Shown in pieces: positions 53,059-61,220 of a stretch of 64,000 bases of DNA. Source of the stretch: Alistipes sp. (GTDB lineage Bacteria; Bacteroidota; Bacteroidia; Bacteroidales; Rikenellaceae). The DNA is taken from contig JAFTOU010000027.1 of the NCBI GenBank assembly GCA_017463615.1, positions 124,001 to 188,000 on the forward strand, written 5' to 3'. A program made the position numbers and the translations under genes. The notes beneath the pieces were generated by a model. The model made no database searches and was not told the origin of the DNA. It worked only from the letters and a program-made list of their open reading frames with translations. How positions within the stretch are numbered: position 1 is the first letter of the stretch; every line of letters begins with the position of its first letter.

Positions 53059-53604
53059 ATGCTACCCCCAATAAAAGCTAAATCAGAGCTACGCAGGGCC
53101 GCGAAAGAGGCAGTAAAGAGTCTAAGCGCAGAGCAGAGGCAGAGCTCTTCTGCGCTGATTATCAAAAAGATTCTGGCTCTGGATATCATAAAGAGTGCCA
53201 GAACCGTCGCACTATACGCCTCTCTGCCTGATGAGGTGGCAACTGCCGAGGCTTTAGAGGCGCTCTCTACCCAAAAGTTGGTACTCCTGCCGCGTGTAGA
53301 GGGGGATGATATGGAGTTTTATCCCTACAACGCTGCCACACTTGAGCGCGGTGCGTATGGTATCTCCGAGCCGCAGGAGGGGTGTGCCGTTATGGCGGAG
53401 CAGATAGATGTAATTATCGTTCCGGGCGTGGTCTTTACCCTTACGGGCAAGCGCATAGGCAGGGGCAAGGGCTACTACGATAAGTATCTGAGCCGCAAGG
53501 GCTTCCGCGCCACGAAGGTGGGTGTCTGCTATGGCGTGCAGATTGCCGAGGATATAGATACGGAGCCGCACGATATTGTGATGGATTATGTTATTTGCGA
53601 CTAA
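53059..53604 (+). CDS. 5-formyltetrahydrofolate cyclo-ligase
   Basis: 181 residues from the ATG at 53059; a TTG two codons earlier is the alternative. KSELRRAAKEAVKSLS at the start, VALYASLPDEVAT, and the ATP/substrate motif RIGRGKGYYDKYLS identify the family. It converts 5-formyl-THF to 5,10-methenyl-THF. rmuC follows 38 bp later on the same strand. Confidence 0.93.
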   Translation: MLPPIKAKSELRRAAKEAVKSLSAEQRQSSSALIIKKILALDIIKSARTVALYASLPDEVATAEALEALSTQKLVLLPRVEGDDMEFYPYNAATLERGAYGISEPQEGCAVMAEQIDVIIVPGVVFTLTGKRIGRGKGYYDKYLSRKGFRATKVGVCYGVQIAEDIDTEPHDIVMDYVICD

Positions 53605-53642
53605 ATTTGTATATTTGTAGCGGGTTTATTTCAGACTTAGAT

Positions 53643-55025
53643 ATGGAGAGTGTTATTATACCTTTAGTAGCCCTATTTGTGGGCATTGTTGTAGGATTTA
53701 TTGCCGGCTATCTCTTTGGTAAGCGCGGAGTTACAGCGGCGGAGCAGCGCGTGGCGGAGCTCTCGGAGCAACTTTTAGAGCTCTCTGCTGCAAAGTCGGC
53801 TCTATCCAAGGAGGTGGAGATGCTGCAGCAACAGATTGTCACAGAGCAGCAGCGTGCCGAGGCGGAGATAAACCGCCAGAGCGAGGCGTTCCGCACACAG
53901 CTCTCGGAGCAGGAGCAGCGCTTCAAGGATGCAGATGCGGCGCGTCGTGCCGAGTTCAAGCAGCAGTTAGAGCAGCAGCTGGAGCTGGTAAAGTCGCAGC
54001 TTAAGCAGCAGACCGAGCAGAGCAACCGCGAGAGCATTACCGAGATTATGCGCCCATACCGCGAGCAGTTAGAGCAGCTCAAGCAGCAGAGCGTGGAGGA
54101 CCGTGCCACACTGCAGAACGAGATTAAGCGATTTGTGGAGACTGGTGGTCGCCTGACCCGCGAGGCAGACCGACTTGTCACCGCGCTGAGTGGCAGCGTC
54201 ACGATACAGGGAAATCTGGGCGAGAAGCTACTGCAAGACCTCCTCAGGGGCTCTGGTCTGGTTGAGGGCGTGCAGTACAAGTTGCAGCAGACCGTGCGCA
54301 ACGAGGATGGCACAACGGCAAAGAACAGCGGTGGCAAGAAGATGCGCCCCGATGCGGCACTTATCTACCCCGAGACCAACAGCATACTCTACATAGACTC
54401 CAAGTTCCAGCTCCCTGCAGAGCTTGACTTTGAGAATCTTGAGGCGGAGAATCAGCGCTCTGTGCTCAAGTCCTTTGCCGAGAAGATTACCGTTCAAGCA
54501 AAGTGCCTTGCCGACCGCAACTACGACCGCAGCAATAATGAGGGTTACATCCCACTGCCGTATGTGATTATGTTCGTGCCGAGCGAGGCTGCACTTACCG
54601 CCGTGACGAACTTTGACCGCACCCTGTGGCAGCGTATGTTCAACGACTATGGCGTATGCCTTGCCAGCGAGCGTAACCTGCTGGTACTGATAGAGATGGT
54701 GCGCTATATGTGGCAGCGCCAGACTACTATTGACAACTACGAGGATATTATCGCCAAGGCTGAGATTGTCCTTGACCGCGTGGTGGACTTTATGGCGGAG
54801 TTTAGCACCGTAGAGAGTGCCCTTGCAGGCGCTGTGGCGGCTACGGAGAGGATGCGCTCGCTCTCTGCCACAAATGGCAAATCTATTGAGGTCGCCGTGC
54901 GTAACCTCACCGCGCTGGGCATTAAGCCCCACAAGGTGACAAAGAAGGACCGCCCTGCCCTACTCAAGAGCATACTCCAAAAGGCAAACCTTGCAGAGGA
55001 GAGCGAGGCGGAGGCGGAGGAGTAA
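53643..55025 (+). CDS. rmuC: DNA recombination protein RmuC
   Basis: 460 residues from the ATG at 53643. An N-terminal membrane helix (VALFVGIVVGFIAGYLFG) is followed by a long Glu/Gln-rich coiled coil (about residues 25-155), then the conserved RmuC domain: GNLGEKLLQDLLRGSGL, MRPDAALIYPE, LYIDSKFQLP, YIPLPYVIMFVPSE. RmuC limits inversions at short inverted repeats. That link is of interest given the many inverted repeats in this window. Confidence 0.94.
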   Translation: MESVIIPLVALFVGIVVGFIAGYLFGKRGVTAAEQRVAELSEQLLELSAAKSALSKEVEMLQQQIVTEQQRAEAEINRQSEAFRTQLSEQEQRFKDADAARRAEFKQQLEQQLELVKSQLKQQTEQSNRESITEIMRPYREQLEQLKQQSVEDRATLQNEIKRFVETGGRLTREADRLVTALSGSVTIQGNLGEKLLQDLLRGSGLVEGVQYKLQQTVRNEDGTTAKNSGGKKMRPDAALIYPETNSILYIDSKFQLPAELDFENLEAENQRSVLKSFAEKITVQAKCLADRNYDRSNNEGYIPLPYVIMFVPSEAALTAVTNFDRTLWQRMFNDYGVCLASERNLLVLIEMVRYMWQRQTTIDNYEDIIAKAEIVLDRVVDFMAEFSTVESALAGAVAATERMRSLSATNGKSIEVAVRNLTALGIKPHKVTKKDRPALLKSILQKANLAEESEAEAEE

Positions 55026-55059
55026 ATAGTTTTTCGCACCACTCCCAATTGACACACCC

Positions 55060-55187
55060 TTTTGGCGTCAGAAGGGGTTAGATGCAACGCTCGGCGAAAA
55101 ATCCCAGCGATGGATAGTACTAAAGCGTACAGCCATTGCTGGGATTTTTCGTTAGCGGAAGCAGGTATGCCCCTTATCACGCCAAAA
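55060..55187 (+). ncRNA. Structured element family, copy 4 (128 nt)
   Basis: Outer stem TTTTGGCG with CGCCAAAA, loop TCAG facing ATCA, second stem AAGGGG with CCCCTT. The third stem is shorter (CGCT with AGCG, TGC with GCA). The central hairpin has stem AAAAATCCCAGCGATGG, with one G.T pair, around ATAGTACTAAAGCGTACAG. The second stem is fully different from copies 1-3, which is strong compensatory change. It ends 4 bp before the glgB stop codon. Confidence 0.75.
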
Positions 55188-55191
55188 ATAT

Positions 55192-57222
55192 TTATCTATG
55201 CCATTTGAGAACTAAGGCTGTTCTAGAGACATTGTAGACCTTTATATAATGGTGCAAGTTGCCGTCAGCATCCTTCTCGCTATAAGAAAAGTGTTCGCTA
55301 CCGACGCTGGTGCGGTCATGACCACCGAATTTAGCGTCGTCGGTAGTAAGCTCTACGGTATACTTTCCTGGGCGCGGAACCTCAGTGATATAGTCTGGGA
55401 TAGAGGCTGTAGGGTGCCAGTTAAAGACGAAGAGCAGGTTACGATGCGAGAAGACGAGGGTTTTATTATCGTAGTCTGTGTTCCACTTCCACGGATAGCC
55501 ATCCTGCAGCACCTTATTGCGCTTGACAAGGCGAATCATCGCGCGGTCAAACTCGCCGAGCTGCGAGTAGCGCAAAAATCCGTTTGTAGAGAGCGACCAC
55601 AGTCGGCGGGCGTGGGCGTAGCTCCAGTCGTTACCCTCACGAGGGAAGTCAATCCACTCTGGATGACCGAACTCGTTGCCCATAAAGTTGAGGTATGCGT
55701 CGCCACCCGTAGCGATAGTCATCAGGCGAATCATCTTATGCAGCGCCATACCGCGCTCAACGACAAGGTTTTCCGAGGCGCGATTCATAGCGAAGTACAT
55801 CTCCTTATCCATCAATCTAAAGGCGATGGTCTTATCGCCCACGAGCGCCTGGTCGTGCGACTCGGCGTATGCTACGGTCTTGACACCTGGCAGGCGCGAG
55901 GTCATAACGCCCCACATCTCGTCAAGGTTCCAGTCCTCGTCCGGAATATCCTTGAGCAGTTTTATCCAGAAGTCAGGAATTGCCATACCCAATCGGTAGT
56001 CAAAGCCTATGCCGCCATCATCTATAGGGTTACACATACCCGGCATACCGCTAACATCCTCGGCGATAGTTACCGCCGCAGGGTTTAGGCTATGTATCAG
56101 CTTATTAGCCAATGTGAGGTATACCAGCGCATCGCGGTTTACACCCTGGTCAAAGAACTTCTCGCGGCAGTCAAAGTCGGTATAGCCGTGGTGGTGATAG
56201 ATCATAGATGTCACACCATCAAAGCGGTAGCCATCAAAGTGGAAAACATCCATCCAGTACTTGACATTAGAGAGCAGGAAGTGCTCCACCTCGCGCTTGC
56301 CATAGTCAAAGGTCTTGGAGTCCCAATACTGCTGATAGCCAGCCTCGCCCTCCTTAGAGTAGTGGTGCTGCGAGCCATCCAGCTCGTTGATACCCTCGTT
56401 AAGGTTCTTGACATAGTGGGCGTGGACAATATCCATAATCACGGCAATACCCATAGAGTGGGCGGTGCGGATAAGCGACTTGAGCTCCTCTGGAGTACCA
56501 AAGCGCGACGAAGGGGCGAAGAAGTTGGATACATGGTAGCCAAACGAGCCGTAGTATGGGTGCTCAGCAATAGCCATAACCTGTATTGCATTATAGCCCG
56601 CACGGCGCACCTTTGGCAGTATCTTGGTCTCAAACTCGCGGTATGTACCTACCCCCTCCCTCTCCTGAGCCATACCCACATGGGTCTCGTAGATAAGCAG
56701 TGGAGAGCACTTTGCAGCGCTGAAATCGTCATCCGACCAGTCAAAAGGCTGCTCAATCCAGAACTGAGCGGTGTAGTCCTTTGTCTGCTCGTCCTGCACC
56801 ACGCGAGTAGCGTATGCAGGTATGCGGTCAAGCCAGCCGTTATGTCCGTGAATATGTAGTTTATAGAGCGAGCCGTGCGTCAGGCGGTAGCTATACATCG
56901 CCTCGGGCAGGAAGATGCTCCACACGCCATTGCTATCTCTATCAAGGCGTAGCTGCGTGCGCTGCCAGCCGTTGAAGTCGCCGAAGATATAGACATCTTT
57001 AGCCTCAGGCAACCACTCGCGGAACCACCAGCCACAGAGCGCATCGTCATACTGCCAGCCGAAATATCGGTAGCCATTTGCATAATCTACTATTGAGCCA
57101 CTACTGCGCTCAATAGCCTCTAAGCGAGATAGATAGAGGTTGTGCCTCAGCTCTATCTCCTCCTCCACGGGCTGCAACCACTCGTCAGAGGCTACAATAG
57201 GGAGTCTTCTCTTCTCAGACAT
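55192..57222 (-). CDS. glgB: 1,4-alpha-glucan branching enzyme
   Basis: 676 residues from the ATG at 57222. A CBM48-type N-terminal domain (about 60-150, DVYIFGDFNGWQRTQL) precedes the GH13 barrel: VIMDIVHAHYVKN, FHFDGYRFDGVTSM with the nucleophile Asp, TIAEDVSGMPG with the acid Glu, and AESHDQALVGDK. It makes alpha-1,6 branches in glycogen. Its size and motifs are like the eukaryotic-type branching enzymes seen in many Bacteroidota. It follows the GH78 gene by 7 bp. Confidence 0.95.
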   Translation of the reverse strand: MSEKRRLPIVASDEWLQPVEEEIELRHNLYLSRLEAIERSSGSIVDYANGYRYFGWQYDDALCGWWFREWLPEAKDVYIFGDFNGWQRTQLRLDRDSNGVWSIFLPEAMYSYRLTHGSLYKLHIHGHNGWLDRIPAYATRVVQDEQTKDYTAQFWIEQPFDWSDDDFSAAKCSPLLIYETHVGMAQEREGVGTYREFETKILPKVRRAGYNAIQVMAIAEHPYYGSFGYHVSNFFAPSSRFGTPEELKSLIRTAHSMGIAVIMDIVHAHYVKNLNEGINELDGSQHHYSKEGEAGYQQYWDSKTFDYGKREVEHFLLSNVKYWMDVFHFDGYRFDGVTSMIYHHHGYTDFDCREKFFDQGVNRDALVYLTLANKLIHSLNPAAVTIAEDVSGMPGMCNPIDDGGIGFDYRLGMAIPDFWIKLLKDIPDEDWNLDEMWGVMTSRLPGVKTVAYAESHDQALVGDKTIAFRLMDKEMYFAMNRASENLVVERGMALHKMIRLMTIATGGDAYLNFMGNEFGHPEWIDFPREGNDWSYAHARRLWSLSTNGFLRYSQLGEFDRAMIRLVKRNKVLQDGYPWKWNTDYDNKTLVFSHRNLLFVFNWHPTASIPDYITEVPRPGKYTVELTTDDAKFGGHDRTSVGSEHFSYSEKDADGNLHHYIKVYNVSRTALVLKWHR

Positions 57223-57229
57223 AGTTTTT

Positions 57230-59800
57230 TTATTTTGTAATAGTGTATGCTCCACTCTGGTAGAGGGTTGAATGGTCCTCGCCAGGGAGTGTTACCGTTG
57301 CGGTAGCTCCCTCAGGGATTGTGAACTCCCAAATCCACTGCTCGCCCTCATAGCGCCAAGCACTCTTGATAAGACCCGCTGCAGAGTTATACTCAGCCTT
57401 GACATAGCCAAGTCGCTTATCAGGAATTGGAGCCATAGCGATATGCTTAAAGCCTGGGTACTCAATAACCGAGCTGATACCTGCCACGCTCTCCCATATC
57501 CACTCGCAGACGCAACCGTAGGCGTAGTGGTTAAAGCTATTCATACCCTTTGGACCCATACCGCCCTCAAGGGTATAGCTGTTCCAACGCTCCCAGATTG
57601 TAGTTGCGCCATTATCCACAGAGTATAGCCAGCTTGGGTTCTTGCGCTGGAAGAGCAGCTCGTAGGCGATATCTTCCATACCATTCTCGGTAAGGGTAGA
57701 CATAAGTATTGATGTGCCGAGGAAGCCTGTCTGCAGGCAGTTGTCGTGCTCCTTGAAGTTCTGACGCAGGCGGGCAATCATATCCTCGCGCGCCTTACCC
57801 ACAACAACCTCCGCCTTGAGGGCAAAGAGAGCCGGGGTCTGCATGGTGTTGAGTATCGCAGTCTTGAATGTTCCATCCGCATTGAGGAACTCTGTGCAAA
57901 TATACTCCTTAGCGCGCTGATTCATCTCCAAATATGGAGCAGCATCACGACCCGTTGCCTGAGCCATATCTGCCATCATCGCAGCATCTATAGCCCAATA
58001 TGCAGCGCTGAGGAAGTTCCAGTAGCCCACAGCCTCTGGGTTGAGCTTGCGCTTGCCATTAACCTTGATGTACTGATTGCGACTATGGCTCTCCAGTGGC
58101 TCGTAGCTCAACCAATCGGCATACTGACTGTTGCCATTCTCGCCCTTGAGCGCATCGTGGTCGTACTTAGTCTCGTCTACATGCTTCATATAGAGCGCCA
58201 TAGAGTCCCAATGCTCATCCACAATCTGAGTATCGCCAAACTGCTTGAGGATAATCCACGGAACAATCACGCCCGCATCTGCCCAGCCTAAACGCATATA
58301 GGATGTACCATAGTGCGCCAGCGGAGCTACGCCCGGATAACCACCCAGCTCGTTCTGGCTATCTCGCATATCCTGCATCCACTTGTGGAAGAAGGCGCGA
58401 GTATCGGCAAAGAATGAGCCAGTCTCCGCAAACACCTGAGTATCAGCAGTCCAGCCCATACGCTCGTTGCGCTGCGGACAGTCGGTCGGAACAGAGAGGT
58501 AGTTTGATACCTGACCCCAGTAGGTGTTGGAAATCAGCTTGTTGATAAGCTCGCTGCCAGTCTCAATAGTACCAATCTCCATCTGCTCGGTGATTGATGT
58601 CACAGGGATAGACTTAACACTCTTGATAACAACCTTATCCGTTGCCGTTACCGATATGTAGCGATAGCCGTAGAAGGTACAGCGTGGCATATAGGTCACA
58701 TAACCGTCCTCACTGCCGAAGGTATACTTGAGAATCATACCGACATCTGGCGTGCGGAGGTTTGTGCGGTGAACGCTACCCTCTGGACCATCCATACCGC
58801 GGCTCTGAGCGCCATTGCCGTCGTTGAGAATCTCTGCAGGTAGACAGGTGAGGGTCACACCCTGCTCGGCCTTGAATACAAACTGCGGAACGGCAGCGCA
58901 ATTCTGACCAAAGTCTACCACTAAGGTCTCGCCGGCGTTGAGCTCAATCTTATCCCCTGCACCATACTGGCGTGCGATAACAACCTTGCCGTACTCGGTC
59001 TCTGTTGCACCCTCAACCTGCTGCCAGATGTAGGTCTGCGCAGGAGCGAGTGTAAGGTCGTGACGGAGGTATATCTCCGCGCCATCTGTTGGCAGGATAA
59101 CGCCCGAAAACTCGGTATTCTCCTCCGGCGTAGAGAGCAACTCTGGAGTGAGGAATCCCAACGGCTCGCGAGCGTCATACTCCTCGCCATCAAATATCGC
59201 TGCATGCTTTACAGGACCTGCAATGCCAGCCTTCCAGTTCTCCAAATCTGTGCCGTAGAGGGCTGTTGTACCATCGGCAAAGGTGAGCTCCAGCACACCG
59301 CGGAAGGCGCACTTTTTGCCGAACATACCCTCATAGCGGGACGGAGTGATGATATAGTCTGCCCACCAGCCAGGGGTAACCTGCGCTGCGAGGGTGTTCT
59401 GACCGTTAGCGCCACAGTTAAACGCCTCGGTGATGTCGTATGTAAACGAGCGACGAGTCTTTGTGCGATGGGTAAAGCCCGGCTTGAGGAACTCCTCGCC
59501 CACTGGCTTACCATTGACATATATCTCATAGACACCCAGCGCTGTGGTCATCCACTTCGCGCTCACTACAGCCTGCTTGTTCGCAATCGTCGTTACAAAC
59601 CAAGAGGCACCATCTGCTGCACGCCTTGACTTATTATCCGTCACCACAGGCGCATCTACTACAGAGAGCCACTTAGACGACTCCCACGCACTATTCGGCA
59701 GCGCCTCTGCACGCACTCCCACGCGCTCGGCCGAGGATGAACAACTTACGGCAAGCGCCAGAGCCGCAACAGAGAGCAGGGTTCTTAGAAAATTTCTCAT
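57230..59800 (-). CDS. GH78-type alpha-L-rhamnosidase lipoprotein
   Basis: 856 residues. The lipobox Cys is in ALAVSCSSS. The N-terminal part (YEIYVNGKPVGEEFLKPG, then a beta-sandwich region) and the alpha/alpha-barrel part with DCPQRNERMGWTADTQVF carry the GH78 signatures; the acidic residues around RNERMGWTAD are in the right place for catalysis. The C-terminal beta domain follows FNHYAYGCVCEWI. It would release rhamnose from plant or bacterial glycans. Pairing with glgB is unusual, and probably only a transcription unit. Confidence 0.9.
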   Translation of the reverse strand: MRNFLRTLLSVAALALAVSCSSSAERVGVRAEALPNSAWESSKWLSVVDAPVVTDNKSRRAADGASWFVTTIANKQAVVSAKWMTTALGVYEIYVNGKPVGEEFLKPGFTHRTKTRRSFTYDITEAFNCGANGQNTLAAQVTPGWWADYIITPSRYEGMFGKKCAFRGVLELTFADGTTALYGTDLENWKAGIAGPVKHAAIFDGEEYDAREPLGFLTPELLSTPEENTEFSGVILPTDGAEIYLRHDLTLAPAQTYIWQQVEGATETEYGKVVIARQYGAGDKIELNAGETLVVDFGQNCAAVPQFVFKAEQGVTLTCLPAEILNDGNGAQSRGMDGPEGSVHRTNLRTPDVGMILKYTFGSEDGYVTYMPRCTFYGYRYISVTATDKVVIKSVKSIPVTSITEQMEIGTIETGSELINKLISNTYWGQVSNYLSVPTDCPQRNERMGWTADTQVFAETGSFFADTRAFFHKWMQDMRDSQNELGGYPGVAPLAHYGTSYMRLGWADAGVIVPWIILKQFGDTQIVDEHWDSMALYMKHVDETKYDHDALKGENGNSQYADWLSYEPLESHSRNQYIKVNGKRKLNPEAVGYWNFLSAAYWAIDAAMMADMAQATGRDAAPYLEMNQRAKEYICTEFLNADGTFKTAILNTMQTPALFALKAEVVVGKAREDMIARLRQNFKEHDNCLQTGFLGTSILMSTLTENGMEDIAYELLFQRKNPSWLYSVDNGATTIWERWNSYTLEGGMGPKGMNSFNHYAYGCVCEWIWESVAGISSVIEYPGFKHIAMAPIPDKRLGYVKAEYNSAAGLIKSAWRYEGEQWIWEFTIPEGATATVTLPGEDHSTLYQSGAYTITK

Positions 59801-59871
59801 AATTTTAGGTTTTTGGGTTATTAGGTTTTTTGGTTGGTTGTTTTATAAAGGCTGGCTATCTCGCACCCACA

Positions 59872-59993
59872 AATCGCATTTTAAGGCGGCGTTTACAACG
59901 CTGTCAAGGGCTGGCAGGCAGGAGCATACTGCTCGTGTGTGGCTGTCTGACAGACTGCAGACAAGGCAGTAAACACCCCTTACAAATGTGATT
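59872..59993. repeat. Long imperfect inverted repeat ending at a stop codon
   Basis: AATCGCATTT and GGCGGCGTTTAC at 59872-59896 are mirrored by GTAAACACCCC and AAATGTGATT at 59969-59993, with a few mismatches. Inside are GAGCA-TAC-TGCTC and other small dyads. The right arm runs into the stop codon of the gene at 59993, the same placement as the four structured elements. The TCAG/ATCA loop is absent. Confidence 0.6.
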
Positions 59994-61156
59994 TACTCAT
60001 ACTTAACCACTACGGTGCGGAATCCCTTGCTATTCTTCACGGAGAACATCACATAAATCTTGCTGTCAATGACTTTGATACCTGCGATGTCGGCGTAGCC
60101 TGCAGGGGTAATCTGCAAAGACTCAAGAAGATAGTGGTCAAAGACGCACTGGATGCGGCGCTTTGGAAGCACTACGCGGCCAGCGTGGTCGTAGACGGTG
60201 ATGAATGCCTTGCTCTCGCCATTCTTGAGGCTACCCTTATTGTGCTGACCCTCAACGAAATAGACATAGTCCTTATCCACATCCCACGCGCGGTAGGTGT
60301 AGTAGTTAGGCTCCTTTGCAGGGTCGGCAGTCTCCTTATCTGGCTTGCCGATAGTAAACGAGCTGATAGTCTCCAGCGCGGTCATATCCTTACCCTTGAT
60401 TGTACGAACAACGGTCTGCTCTGCCTCGCCAACAACCTCGCCCTTGTACTGGGTCTTAATCTTGATGTCGGTATTGTCCATTGCGCGAGCCTCGGTAAGG
60501 CTGTAGAGGTTTATAGTCACAACACCTGCGCGCTGAGTTGCAATGCCGAGGATATCGGCCTCAACATTTACAGCTGGATAGCAGTAGCGCTCGCCACCCA
60601 TGTAGAAGTTCTCGCCAGCATAGCCCTCGTTAACCTCTGTATCTGCTGCAAATGGGAAGCGAGATACGGTGCGGGTGCGACCATAGGCGTTGTTCCACTT
60701 TGTGCCGTTGCTACCAATCCACATATAATCCTTGCCATCCGCGCCCTTCTCTACCGCCAGCGCATTTGCATTACCGAAGTAGCGGAGGGTCATAACCTCG
60801 CGCTTGCCATCGGCATTACGACGGATGATATAGTTCTCGTGCACCTTTGTAAGGCCTGGCTTATTCTGCGCAAATGTTCCCGGCTGTGAGAACCACATCA
60901 CCTGCTCGTCTGCAGAGATAGAGAAGCCCTGCGTTGCACGGTGACCGGTCTTGAGCGCCACACCCTTTGTGAGGAACTGCGACTCCTTGGTCATCTTCGT
61001 CATCTTCATCACAGTCAACAGACGAGGGTCGGTAATCTTCTCCTTCTTCGCCTTCTCTTTCTTCGCCTTCTGCGCATAGACTGGGGCATTCACACCCAGA
61101 ACAAGAACTGTTGTCAGAGCCAAAATCGCAAGGCTCTTGATAGTGTTAATTTTCAT
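59993..61156 (-). CDS. Exported protein of unknown function
   Basis: 387 residues. A signal peptide (KSLAILALTTVLVLGVNAPVYAQ) is followed by a Lys/Glu-rich stretch (KAKKEKAKKEKITD), then a beta-rich body with GHRATQGFSISADEQVMWFS, GKDYMWIGSNGTKW, and AWDVDKDYVYFVEGQ. Spaced W/Y-rich strands suggest a beta-propeller. It has some likeness to helveticin/teichoic-acid-associated proteins, which I cannot confirm. It stands alone with its own promoter (61190-61220). Confidence 0.7.
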   Translation of the reverse strand: MKINTIKSLAILALTTVLVLGVNAPVYAQKAKKEKAKKEKITDPRLLTVMKMTKMTKESQFLTKGVALKTGHRATQGFSISADEQVMWFSQPGTFAQNKPGLTKVHENYIIRRNADGKREVMTLRYFGNANALAVEKGADGKDYMWIGSNGTKWNNAYGRTRTVSRFPFAADTEVNEGYAGENFYMGGERYCYPAVNVEADILGIATQRAGVVTINLYSLTEARAMDNTDIKIKTQYKGEVVGEAEQTVVRTIKGKDMTALETISSFTIGKPDKETADPAKEPNYYTYRAWDVDKDYVYFVEGQHNKGSLKNGESKAFITVYDHAGRVVLPKRRIQCVFDHYLLESLQITPAGYADIAGIKVIDSKIYVMFSVKNSKGFRTVVVKYE

Positions 61157-61189
61157 AGTTTATCAGGTTATAGTTATTTGCTTATAATA

Positions 61190-61220
61190 CAAATTTACGC
61201 TATTTTTTTGCAAGTTGCAA
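61190..61220 (-). promoter_or_regulatory. Promoter of the unknown exported protein gene
   Basis: TTG (61218-61220) and TAAATTTG (61190-61197) on the minus strand are 20 bp apart. The -33 element lies within the last codons of uvrA. Confidence 0.7.
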
